Assembly (NCBI GenBank): GCA_937877465.1
Contig: CALFIT010000020.1
Location: 1 to 20,398 of the forward strand
Length of the DNA stretch: 20,398 bases
Direction: 5' to 3'
DNA from: an uncultured Bacteroidales bacterium
GTDB lineage: Bacteria > Bacteroidota > Bacteroidia > Bacteroidales > F082
Shown: positions 6,319-13,312 of the stretch, piece by piece
Layout of the letters: each line of letters begins with the position of its first letter
Position numbering within the stretch: position 1 is the first letter of the stretch
The notes under the pieces: model-generated
The model's input: the letters and a program-made list of their open reading frames with translations, nothing else
What the model was told of the DNA's origin: nothing
The model's database searches: none
Program-made: the position numbers and the translations under genes

Positions 6319-8434
6319 ATCGGATGTTTTTGATCAATGTCAGGATGTTCTTGTCTTCGACGCGCTCGTAGCGGATGTCGTCCATGAGCTGTCGGACGAG
6401 GTGGATGCCGAGTCCGCCGATGGGACGCTCCTCCGCCGAGAGGTTAGTATCCACTTCGCTTTTTTGGGTCGGGTCGAAGGGGATGCCGGAGTCGGAGACG
6501 GTGAATATCAGTCGCTTGCCGCTTTCGGTCGCCGTTTCGTTGTATTCGACGAACACCTTGCCGTCGTCGCGGCCTGGGTAGGCGTAGAGCATGACGTTGC
6601 TCACCGTTTCTTCGAGGGCGAGGTTGACGGGCATGTTGAGTTCGGCGGGGATGCCGAGCGTCTCCACCCACTCGGCGAGCGTTGGGATCTGCTGGATGTC
6701 GTTGCGCATGACGATGGCAGGCACCTGATAGCGGATGGCGAGCAGGGTGAGGTCGTCGCTCTGCGGCGTGTCGGCCACAAACGCAGCGACGCTCTTTTGC
6801 AGCCTGTCGACAATCTCGCGGGGACGCAAGCCGCCGGTTTGGGCCAGCGTTTCGAGCATCCGTTTTTCGCCGTATTGCTCATAGATGCTGTTCTCCGCTT
6901 CAGTCAGTCCGTCGGTGTAGAGGAAAAGCGTCGCGCCACGCTCCATTTGGGTGTGTTGCTCCACATATTCAAAGCCGCTCATGATGCCAATCGGAAGGTT
7001 GGGCAGTATGTTTATGGCAGTTGGCAGTTGGCAGTTAACAGTTGGCAGTTGGCAGTTAGCAGTTGGGAGTTGGGAGTTGGGAGTGATTAAAACAGGGGCG
7101 TTGTGTCCGGCGTTGCAATAGCGGAGGTCGCCGGTGGCGAGGTCGAGCACGCCGACAAAGAGGGTGACGAACATGTTCTGGTCGTTCTGCTCGGCGAGGG
7201 TGTCGTTCAGCTCCCTGACCACCTCGGCGGGACTTTCGGCGTGTGCCGTGGTGCTGCGGAACAGCGAGCGGACGGTGGCCATGACGAGCGACGCGGGCAC
7301 GCCCTTGCCGCTCACGTCGCCCACACAGAAGAGCAGCTTTTCGTGGCGGACATAGAAATCGTAGAGGTCGCCGCCAATCTCCTTCGCGGGCTGCACCATG
7401 CCGTAGATGTTCAAGTCGGGACGGTCGGCAAAGGGCGGAAACACTTTGGGCAGCATGGCGTTTTGGATGGTCTGGGCAATCTCCAACTCGCCTTCCATGC
7501 GTTCCTTTTGGTTGTTGACGGCGACGAGCTTGAGGATGCTCTTCGCGCTGCGGAACATGATGAATGCCAACAGCGCCAAGTTGAGAATCATGAGGATGGA
7601 GACCAAAAGCCCGACGCGCTTGAGTTCGGCATAGAGGATGTCCTCGGGGATGATGACGGACATGCGCCAGCCGGTCGCCTCAATGTCCTCGTCAAAAATC
7701 ATGTATTTGCGTCCTGAGATGGTGTCGGGCGGCGGTACAATGTCCACGCCGCTGCTGGAGGTGATGGAGTAGTAGCTCTCGGGGTAGACCTGCAAATAGG
7801 CCGACACATGCTGCAAGCGGCTGATGGACAGGTCGATGCAGACCACCGCCACGATGTCGTCCTGCTCGTCGCGGACAGGATGGGAGCAGCTGACCACCAT
7901 CGTCTGTGCCCCAGCCTCGTCCAAATACGGCTCCGACCACCATGCGCTGTCGATAGACAACCCGTTTTGGAACCACTCGGTTTGGAAGTAGTCATGCTCC
8001 GCGCCGCCGATCTGCCGCGTGAAGATGGCCGCTTCGCCTTCCCCGTCGGAGCGGCTGCTGCATACCTCATACCAACGGCCGTATTGGGGATAGTAATCGG
8101 GCACAAAAGCCACGCTTGCCGACTCCACATTGTCGAGCGTTTCCAACAGCTTGTAGGTACTTTCGGCCACGGCTTGCGGGTCGTCTAACGTGGTTTCCGC
8201 CATCTTGGCGAGCACCTTGGTGGCGGCTTCCAACTCGGCGGTGGCGACGTTGATTTCAAGCTCGGCGGCACGCAGTTCGGCCCGTGCGCGATAAACGGCT
8301 TCGTCCTTGATGGCCTTGCGGTTGTAGAAATACTGGATGCAGGCGATGGACTCCAACGCCACGGCAGCCACCACAAGCAGCCAGATTCCGTTGCGCGAAC
8401 GAAGTTGATTGGAAGGATGGCGGTTGTTGCGCAT
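6308..8434 (-). CDS. Membrane sensor with SpoIIE/RsbU phosphatase and RsbW-like ATPase
   Basis: A 708-residue signalling protein. It has a membrane helix at about 17-36, an extracytoplasmic Cache-like sensor at about 40-270, and a second helix at about 274-294. A short coiled linker leads to a PP2C domain (about 320-570) with GGDLYDF 354-360, GDVSGKGVPASL 372-383, NAGHN 441-445, YTDGLTEA 506-513 and SDDLTLL 559-565. A GHKL ATPase (about 575-705) follows, with ALEETVSNV 606-614, DSGIPFDP 648-655 and GGLGIHLV 673-680. Phosphatase and kinase acting on one STAS protein are thus fused, as in HsbR-type proteins. The loop at 451-474 is encoded by heptanucleotide repeats. Start 8434 lies 7 bases after the preceding stop; the ATG at 8467 would overlap that gene. 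It probably reads an external signal and sets STAS phosphorylation. Confidence 0.88.
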   Translation of the reverse strand: MRNNRHPSNQLRSRNGIWLLVVAAVALESIACIQYFYNRKAIKDEAVYRARAELRAAELEINVATAELEAATKVLAKMAETTLDDPQAVAESTYKLLETLDNVESASVAFVPDYYPQYGRWYEVCSSRSDGEGEAAIFTRQIGGAEHDYFQTEWFQNGLSIDSAWWSEPYLDEAGAQTMVVSCSHPVRDEQDDIVAVVCIDLSISRLQHVSAYLQVYPESYYSITSSSGVDIVPPPDTISGRKYMIFDEDIEATGWRMSVIIPEDILYAELKRVGLLVSILMILNLALLAFIMFRSAKSILKLVAVNNQKERMEGELEIAQTIQNAMLPKVFPPFADRPDLNIYGMVQPAKEIGGDLYDFYVRHEKLLFCVGDVSGKGVPASLVMATVRSLFRSTTAHAESPAEVVRELNDTLAEQNDQNMFVTLFVGVLDLATGDLRYCNAGHNAPVLITPNSQLPTANCQLPTVNCQLPTAINILPNLPIGIMSGFEYVEQHTQMERGATLFLYTDGLTEAENSIYEQYGEKRMLETLAQTGGLRPREIVDRLQKSVAAFVADTPQSDDLTLLAIRYQVPAIVMRNDIQQIPTLAEWVETLGIPAELNMPVNLALEETVSNVMLYAYPGRDDGKVFVEYNETATESGKRLIFTVSDSGIPFDPTQKSEVDTNLSAEERPIGGLGIHLVRQLMDDIRYERVEDKNILTLIKNIRYEN
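7017..7086. repeat. Ten tandem heptanucleotides inside the phosphatase gene
   Basis: Ten consecutive 7-base units, mostly GCAGTTG with GCAGTTA, ACAGTTG, GGAGTTG and GGAGTGA variants, start at 7017, 7024 and so on to 7080. Read on the minus strand they encode a 7-residue repeat (SQLPTAN, CQLPTVN, CQLPTA). They insert a loop between the NAGHN block and the YTDGLTEA block of the PP2C domain. A change of one or two units would shift the reading frame. Confidence 0.9.
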
Positions 8435-8441
8435 GTGTTGC

Positions 8442-9074
8442 TTATCGCTTGTCGATGATGGTGGCATTGGGGTATTCGGCGGGGTTGAAGGTGACGCTCT
8501 CTTCGCTTACACCGAGGGTGTAGTTCTCGATGCTGATGGTGATGAGCGACTGCTTCGTGCGCAGGCTGATAGGGAGATAGGTGGCTTTGGAAACCGTCAA
8601 CTCCATCTTCTTGGGGTCGTCCTTGTCCTTGTTTGACTTTGACTTCTTGCAGACGATGTACCATGCGTCGGACGTCTCTTTCTTGAGGGTGAGGTCGTAC
8701 CCGTCTGTTATGTTGTTGAAGGCATTCATGTTGTCGTCGTCTTTCTTCTCGTCGGTGGTGGGTTTCTTGTTTTCTATGGTAATCTCGCCGGTTTTTTCGT
8801 CATAGGACCAAGTAGTCGTTGCATCAGACCACATGATGGAGCTTTTGTCGTCGCTGGTGATAACGGATTTCATCTTGTCGCCCATAATCATGTTGTGTGA
8901 GGTGACGGTTCCCACAATGGGTATTTTCATGTTGAGGTCAATGGCGAACCCTTCGGTGTCGCCCCGTTCCATTTCAGTTGACATCCTGTCGATGATTTCT
9001 TCTGGGGTCTGGGCAGAAAGCGTCGTTCCTGCGAAAAGCATGGCGGCAAAGGCCATTACGATGCACTTTTTCAT
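8442..9074 (-). CDS. LolA-like periplasmic lipoprotein carrier protein
   Basis: A 210-residue protein with a signal peptide (MKKCIVMAFAAMLFAG, cut after TLSAQ), so periplasmic. The mature part begins TPEEIIDRMS and includes MWSDATTTWSYDEKTGEITI, the beta-strand pattern of LolA-like proteins that carry lipoproteins to the outer membrane. A Lys/Asp-rich low-complexity loop lies near 146-154. The start at 9074 is chosen because the signal peptide begins there; an upstream ATG at 9110 would lie inside the promoter. It is first in the operon behind a good promoter, with the sensor phosphatase 7 bases after its stop. The LolA-like call is likely; a role in the signalling system is unproven. Confidence 0.7.
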   Translation of the reverse strand: MKKCIVMAFAAMLFAGTTLSAQTPEEIIDRMSTEMERGDTEGFAIDLNMKIPIVGTVTSHNMIMGDKMKSVITSDDKSSIMWSDATTTWSYDEKTGEITIENKKPTTDEKKDDDNMNAFNNITDGYDLTLKKETSDAWYIVCKKSKSNKDKDDPKKMELTVSKATYLPISLRTKQSLITISIENYTLGVSEESVTFNPAEYPNATIIDKR

Positions 9075-9107
9075 ATTGCTTTGAGATTTGATTGGTTTTC
9101 GAGGGCA

Positions 9108-9138
9108 CAAAGATACAAACTTTCCGCTATTGTCTCAA
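9108..9138 (-). promoter_or_regulatory. Bacteroidetes promoter of the LolA-phosphatase-alarmone operon
   Basis: On the minus strand TTG (9138-9136), a 20-base spacer and TATCTTTG (9115-9108) match the Bacteroidetes TTTG-N19-21-TAnnTTTG promoter. Transcription would start near 9101, about 27 bases before the ATG at 9074. No other good box is seen within the operon down to 4384. Confidence 0.75.
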
Positions 9139-9172
9139 CAAGGGAGTGACTGCAAAAACAATGGAGAATGCG

Positions 9173-9760
9173 TCATTTCCACTCAAACGTCTCAATCAAA
9201 TGGTCGATGTCCTCGCGGATGAAGTTGATGACGGGCTGCATCGAGTCGTTGTCGGGCTTGAAGTTGAAGTAGAGTGCGCCTCTGACGAAGTTCCTTGTGC
9301 TGTCGGTGAGGTAGAACTGCATCGGGGTGGCCACGCCCTTGCCGTCCATCTCGATGAAAAGTCCGTAAACCTTATGTTCTTCGTTGACAATCAGGCTGTC
9401 GCGCACGCCGTTGGCCTTTTGCAGGTGCTTGGTGACCATGGTGTGGACGTCTTCCAAATATTCGCCCAAGTTGTCGTCGACGGGCTTGTGCGTCAGGTGG
9501 ATGGAGCCTTTGAACTGCGGCATCTCGATGTTGACCCAGTTTTTCTCGTCGGGCGAATAGCGGTCGTAGGTGATATAAGCGTATTCGGGGCACTCGAAGC
9601 TGTATTTTTCAATCGTGTCGACCTTGGCATATGCCTTTTCGGGCAGGTCGATGCGGAAATAGCCACGAGGCTTGGGCAGGTAGCCGGACTGGCGGTCGCA
9701 CGAAAAGGCGACTGCGGCGATGATGCTCATCGCAAACGCTATGGTTATTCTATTCTTCAT
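9173..9760 (-). CDS. gldD: Gliding motility lipoprotein GldD
   Basis: A 195-residue lipoprotein with lipobox AVAFSC (Cys21) followed by LPKPRGYFRIDLPEK (28-42), the hallmark of GldD. In Flavobacterium johnsoniae GldD is required for gliding and is encoded next to gldE. In non-gliding Bacteroidales it is retained, probably supporting type IX secretion or envelope assembly; its exact role is not established. Its start lies inside the 3' end of gldE (11-base overlap), giving coupled expression. The length matches the family. Confidence 0.93.
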   Translation of the reverse strand: MKNRITIAFAMSIIAAVAFSCDRQSGYLPKPRGYFRIDLPEKAYAKVDTIEKYSFECPEYAYITYDRYSPDEKNWVNIEMPQFKGSIHLTHKPVDDNLGEYLEDVHTMVTKHLQKANGVRDSLIVNEEHKVYGLFIEMDGKGVATPMQFYLTDSTRNFVRGALYFNFKPDNDSMQPVINFIREDIDHLIETFEWK

Positions 9761-11093
9761 ACGTCACTTTCACTTCTTTGATACGTTTGGTGTCGGCATC
9801 GGTAATCTCCATGTGGAACTTCTCGAAGTTGAACTTGAACCCAATCTCCGGGATGCGCCCTTCGATTTCAAGGATCAGGCCGGCCAAGGTGTCGGCCTCG
9901 CCTTGCATAGGCTCAAAATAGTCCTCGTCGACGTCAAACACCTTGCAGAAGTCGACGATGCTGGTCTGGGCCTTGAAGAGATACGAGCCGTCGTCGAGTT
10001 GCTTGTAGTGTTCCTCCACGTTGGCCTCGTCAAACTCGTCGTTGATCTCGCCCACGATCTCCTCGATGACGTCTTCCATCGTGATGAGTCCCGATGTGCC
10101 GCCGTATTCGTCGACGACGATGGCGATGTGGATCTTCTTCTCGCGGAAGTCCTGAAACAGGTCGTTGATCTTGCGGTTTTCGGGCACGAAGAAGGCGGGA
10201 CGGACGAGCTTCTGCCATTCGTATGACTGCGCGTCCAAATAGGGGAGGAGGTCTTTGACGTAAAGGATGCCTTCCACCTTGTCCAAGGTCTCGTCGTAGA
10301 CGGGAATCCTTGAGAACCCGCTCTTGATGACGATGGCAAGCATGACGGTGAAGTCCATGCCCTTGTCGACGCCGATGATGTCGACGCGGGGAATCATCAC
10401 GCCGCTCACTTCCTTCTCGCTGAACGAGGCGATGCCCATCAGCATCTGTTTCTCCTCGGGCTGTGTCGACTCTTCGGTGGCGATTTCCACGGCAGTGCTG
10501 AGGTCTTCCATCGAAATCTCGCCTTTCTTCTTCTCCAAGTGCTTGTCCATGAACGAGGTGGAGTTGACGAGCAGCTTGCTCAAAGGCTTGAAGAGTCCGA
10601 TGAGGAAGCGCAACGGGCGGGCCATGAATCGCGCCACTTTGACGGGACGCTTGCCGGCATAGATCTTGGGTGTGATCTCGCCCACGATTAATATCAAGGA
10701 GGTGACAATCACCACTTCGAGCAGGAAGGCCGCCACGGGGTGGTTGGCCATGTCGAACAGCTGGGCCATGATGTAGGTCGACAGCAAGGTGATGGTCACG
10801 TTGACGAAGTTGTTGCCTATCAGGATGGTGGCAAGCAGCGTCTTGGGCCTCTCGCGCAGCTTCAGCACGAGCCGGCTCTTCGCGTCGGTGCGCGATTCGA
10901 GGTCGTCGATGTCGGCGGGCTGGAGCGAGAAAAAGGCCGTCTCGCTGCTCGAAATCAAGGCCGAGGCGATGAGGAGAAGGCACAATACGACCAATCCGAT
11001 GATGGCGTTGACGGTAAATCCAGTGAAAAAGTTGCTTGAAACAACGGATAGGAGTCCTATAAGAGGCTCAGGGTCAGGGTCGGGTGTTTCCAA
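9750..11093 (-). CDS. gldE: Gliding motility-associated GldE (CNNM/CBS transporter-like)
   Basis: A 447-residue protein with an N-terminal DUF21/CNNM membrane domain (about 25-190, including SALISSSETAFFSLQ and GEITPKIYAGKRP). Two CBS domains follow (about 210-340, with VVDEYGGTSGLITMED at the second), then a CorC/HlyC C-terminal domain. This is the HlyC/CorC family architecture, and the gldD overlap identifies it as GldE. No in-frame ATG exists until deep inside the membrane domain, so translation must begin at a non-ATG codon. The TTG at 11093 gives a natural start, METPDPDPEP, like GldE homologues that begin with Pro/Asp-rich residues. It may act with GldD in the inner membrane. Confidence 0.9.
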   Translation of the reverse strand: METPDPDPEPLIGLLSVVSSNFFTGFTVNAIIGLVVLCLLLIASALISSSETAFFSLQPADIDDLESRTDAKSRLVLKLRERPKTLLATILIGNNFVNVTITLLSTYIMAQLFDMANHPVAAFLLEVVIVTSLILIVGEITPKIYAGKRPVKVARFMARPLRFLIGLFKPLSKLLVNSTSFMDKHLEKKKGEISMEDLSTAVEIATEESTQPEEKQMLMGIASFSEKEVSGVMIPRVDIIGVDKGMDFTVMLAIVIKSGFSRIPVYDETLDKVEGILYVKDLLPYLDAQSYEWQKLVRPAFFVPENRKINDLFQDFREKKIHIAIVVDEYGGTSGLITMEDVIEEIVGEINDEFDEANVEEHYKQLDDGSYLFKAQTSIVDFCKVFDVDEDYFEPMQGEADTLAGLILEIEGRIPEIGFKFNFEKFHMEITDADTKRIKEVKVTYEE

Positions 11094-11119
11094 AATCTTA
11101 TGATTTAAAATTCATGCTG

Positions 11120-11127
11120 CAAAAGTA
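11120..11127 (-). promoter_or_regulatory. Possible -7 box (TACTTTTG) for gldE-gldD
   Basis: TACTTTTG on the minus strand matches TAnnTTTG, 26 bases before the TTG start of gldE. A TTTG at 11154-11151 is 23 bases further upstream, a little longer than usual. Part of the message may also read through from ssb. Confidence 0.45.
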
Positions 11128-11160
11128 GAAAATTATTCTGACATACGCGGCAAAAATCCA

Positions 11161-11613
11161 TTAAAACGGCAAATCGTTGGCTTCTTCGGCGGCAGGTGTT
11201 TGCGGCACATATCCGGGAGCGGGTTCGGGCGCCGGAGCGTAGGGCTGGCCGTACGACGACTGCGTGGCGGGCCGTGCGGGGGCCATCTGCATCATCTTGT
11301 CGGCGTGGACCTCGGTGATGTTGCGCACAATGCCTTGCTGGTCGGTGTATTGACGGGTGCGTATCTTGCCTTCCACATACATCAGGTCGCCTTTCGAGTA
11401 GTTGCGGCGGCCTTCGGCGATGTCGTTGGCCAAGTTGCCCCAAACGACGATGTTGTGCCAGTCGGTTTGCTCCACCCAGTTGTTGTCGCGGTCGCGGTAG
11501 CGCTCGGAAGTGGCCAAGGTGGCCGACACTTTTCTGTTGCCGTTCTCAAAGGTGGTGATTTCGGGGTCTTTCCCCAGACGGCCAATCAGGATGACTTTGT
11601 TTAAGCTTGCCAT
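11161..11613 (-). CDS. ssb: Single-stranded DNA-binding protein
   Basis: A 150-residue SSB. An N-terminal OB fold starts MASLNKVILIGRLGKDPEI and includes TDWHNIVVWGNLA and GDLMYVEGKIRTRQY. A Pro/Ala/Gln-rich linker then leads to the acidic tip NDLPF, which recruits replication and repair partners. It binds ssDNA as a tetramer during replication and repair. The gene lies 14 bases after mutY on the same strand, a typical Bacteroidetes mutY-ssb-gldE-gldD order, so the four are probably one unit with an extra promoter before gldE. Confidence 0.97.
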   Translation of the reverse strand: MASLNKVILIGRLGKDPEITTFENGNRKVSATLATSERYRDRDNNWVEQTDWHNIVVWGNLANDIAEGRRNYSKGDLMYVEGKIRTRQYTDQQGIVRNITEVHADKMMQMAPARPATQSSYGQPYAPAPEPAPGYVPQTPAAEEANDLPF

Positions 11614-11627
11614 GGTGGTTAGGGTTT

Positions 11628-12677
11628 TTAATTGTTTAGGTATAAGTCGATGAGTCGGGGTATGGGATAATTCGCCAAGTCCTTTTCAGGGGTCAAAAAT
11701 AAGTCTTTTGTTTGGATTTGCAACCATTCTTCTTCAAGTTTTATTTCGATGAACTGCGCCACGATGGTGCGATGGGTCAGCTTGTGGGTGTAGGTTGGCG
11801 AGGTTTTTGTTATCGTAAATGGCTTGTTTCCAATAAGTTGTATGAATTGTTCGGATGCGACGACCTCCTCCGTACCCAACGTTTTTTCGCTCTCGATGCA
11901 GGGGAAGTCGTAGAGGTTGCGCCAGATGTCGTTGCCGCTGCGCTTGCGGAGGCAGACCTTGTCGCCCGTCCTGATGACCAAGTAATTGAAATACCGCGTC
12001 GTGACCTTCAGCTTTTGCAGCTTCACGGGGCGTTGCATGACGGTTTGCCGCCCGAAGGCAAGGCATTGGGCTTGCAACGGGCAGTGCAGGCAGTCGGGAT
12101 TCTTGGGTGTGCATTGCAGGGCACCGAATTCCATCATGGCTTGGTTGTGGAGCGAGGGCTGCTCGCGGTTGAGGAGCTCGTCGGCGAGGCGGGCGAAGAG
12201 TTTCTGGCCTTCATTAATATTAATAGGTGTGTCGACGTCGAACAGGCGGGCCAAGACGCGATACACGTTGCCGTCGACCACGGCATGGGGCAGGTTGAAG
12301 GCGATGGACGCGATGGCGGCTGCGGTGTAGTCGCCAATGCCTTGCAGTTGTTTAAGTTGCTCGTAATCGGCGGGGAAATCGCCTCCGTGTTGTTCCACGA
12401 CCTGTCGGGCGCATTTGTGCAGGTTGCGGGCACGCGAGTAGTAGCCTAAGCCTTGCCACATCTTCAGCACCTCCTCTTCGGAGGCTTGGGCGAGGTCGGC
12501 CACGGTGGGCCAACGCCCGACGAAACGGAGGTAGTAGTCCAACCCTTGGCTGACGCGCGTCTGTTGCAGGATGACCTCGGAGAGCCACACCTGATAAGGC
12601 GTCGGATGGTGTCGCCAGGGCAAGTCGCGGCGGTTTTCGGCAAACCAATTAATCAATGTGTCGTGCAGAATGTCCAT
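11628..12677 (-). CDS. mutY: A/G-specific adenine DNA glycosylase MutY
   Basis: A 349-residue DNA repair enzyme that removes adenine opposite 8-oxoguanine. It has the catalytic Glu34 region SEVILQQTRVS, the helix-hairpin-helix LQGIGDYTAAAI (111-122) and catalytic Asp135 in AVVDGNVYR. The iron-sulfur cluster cysteines are Cys189, 196, 199 and 205 (spacing 6, 2, 5), as in the family. The C-terminal third is the Nudix-like domain that recognises 8-oxoG. Length is normal. It is divergent from hup across a 140-base AT-rich gap in which no clear promoter box faces mutY. Confidence 0.97.
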   Translation of the reverse strand: MDILHDTLINWFAENRRDLPWRHHPTPYQVWLSEVILQQTRVSQGLDYYLRFVGRWPTVADLAQASEEEVLKMWQGLGYYSRARNLHKCARQVVEQHGGDFPADYEQLKQLQGIGDYTAAAIASIAFNLPHAVVDGNVYRVLARLFDVDTPININEGQKLFARLADELLNREQPSLHNQAMMEFGALQCTPKNPDCLHCPLQAQCLAFGRQTVMQRPVKLQKLKVTTRYFNYLVIRTGDKVCLRKRSGNDIWRNLYDFPCIESEKTLGTEEVVASEQFIQLIGNKPFTITKTSPTYTHKLTHRTIVAQFIEIKLEEEWLQIQTKDLFLTPEKDLANYPIPRLIDLYLNN

Positions 12678-12760
12678 CGGTGTTTTTTGCGAAATTCTTT
12701 ATTTATAACTCATTAGATGAAAAAAATGCACAAAAATCGTGTTTGTATGAAAAATGTTCG

Positions 12761-12768
12761 TACCTTTG
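12761..12768 (+). promoter_or_regulatory. Bacteroidetes -7 box (TACCTTTG) for the HU gene
   Basis: TACCTTTG matches TAnnTTTG. The nearest upstream TTTG ends 16 bases before it, shorter than the usual 19-21, so the -33 part is uncertain. The leader of about 45 bases to the ATG at 12818 is A-rich, common for highly translated Bacteroidetes genes. Confidence 0.6.
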
Positions 12769-12817
12769 CCGCAAATTTACAACAAACAAAACAATTAACC
12801 ATCAAATAAGTAAAAAA

Positions 12818-13090
12818 ATGACAAAAGCAGAAATCGTGGCTGAAATCGCCAACAAGACCGGCATTGAAAAAGGTGCTGTGCAGACCGTTGTTGAAAACTT
12901 CATGGAAGTCGTGAAAAACGCCATGGCCAAGGGCGAAAACGTGTATCTGAGAGGCTTCGGCAGCTTCATCATCAAGACGAGAGCCGAAAAGACCGGCCGC
13001 AACATTGGCAAGAACATCGCCATCACCATCCCGGCCCACAAGATCCCGGCCTTCAAGCCCGCCAAGACCTTCATGAACGCCGTCAAGTAA
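12818..13090 (+). CDS. hup: HU-type DNA-binding protein
   Basis: A 90-residue histone-like protein, MTKAEIVAEIANKTGIEK at the start, with the conserved arm region GENVYLRGFGSF and the C-terminal PAFKPAKTF. These are diagnostic of the HU/IHF family, which bends and packages DNA as a dimer. The start at 12818 is preceded by an A-rich leader; in-frame codons further upstream run through the promoter and are not protein-like. It is followed 30 bases later by the 29-codon basic gene and then a strong terminator, so both share one transcript. Confidence 0.96.
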   Translation: MTKAEIVAEIANKTGIEKGAVQTVVENFMEVVKNAMAKGENVYLRGFGSFIIKTRAEKTGRNIGKNIAITIPAHKIPAFKPAKTFMNAVK

Positions 13091-13120
13091 TAACGAACAA
13101 CGCCTAAAAACCTCAATATT

Positions 13121-13210
13121 ATGCCAAACGGTAAAAAACACAAAAGACACAAGATGTCGACTCACAAGCGCAAAAAACGCCTGAGAAAGGACAGACACAA
13201 GAAGAAATAA
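13121..13210 (+). CDS. Tiny basic protein, COX24/AURKAIP1-like (possible ribosomal protein)
   Basis: A 29-residue ORF: MPNGKKHKRHKMSTHKRKKR, then LRKDRHKKK and TAA. Eighteen of 29 residues are Lys, Arg or His. The pattern KM-x-x-HK-x-K-K-R-L-R-K-x-R-H resembles the AURKAIP1/COX24 motif of mitochondrial mS38 and actinobacterial bS22, small-subunit proteins that sit in rRNA. This similarity is my reading by eye. The ORF has a clean ATG, lies between hup and a strong terminator, and precedes an RNase G gene, a translation- and RNA-related setting. It is too short for most gene finders. A spurious ORF is unlikely, because a composition this lopsided without stops is typical of ribosomal proteins. 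Confidence 0.72.
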   Translation: MPNGKKHKRHKMSTHKRKKRLRKDRHKKK

Positions 13211-13232
13211 GCTCTTCTTGAGCCTAAACACG

Positions 13233-13277
13233 ACAATAACACAGCAGTGGCGCACACCATTGTTGTGTTATTGTTTT
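13233..13277 (+). terminator. Strong terminator after hup and the basic small gene
   Basis: Bases 13233-13243 pair perfectly with 13264-13274, and the stem continues inward (with G-T pairs) to a 6-base loop at 13251-13256, about 18 pairs in all. A short T-run (13274-13277) follows. It ends the hup transcript 23 bases after the small ORF and lies 36 bases before rng, which may rely on read-through or its own weak promoter. Confidence 0.85.
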
Positions 13278-13312
13278 ATCAATCAAAACGTTAACCCCAA
13301 AGCTAAAACACT

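Noticed and set aside
7017..7086. CRISPR-like array
   Set aside because: Seven-base units with no spacers, lying within a coding frame; it is a simple tandem repeat.
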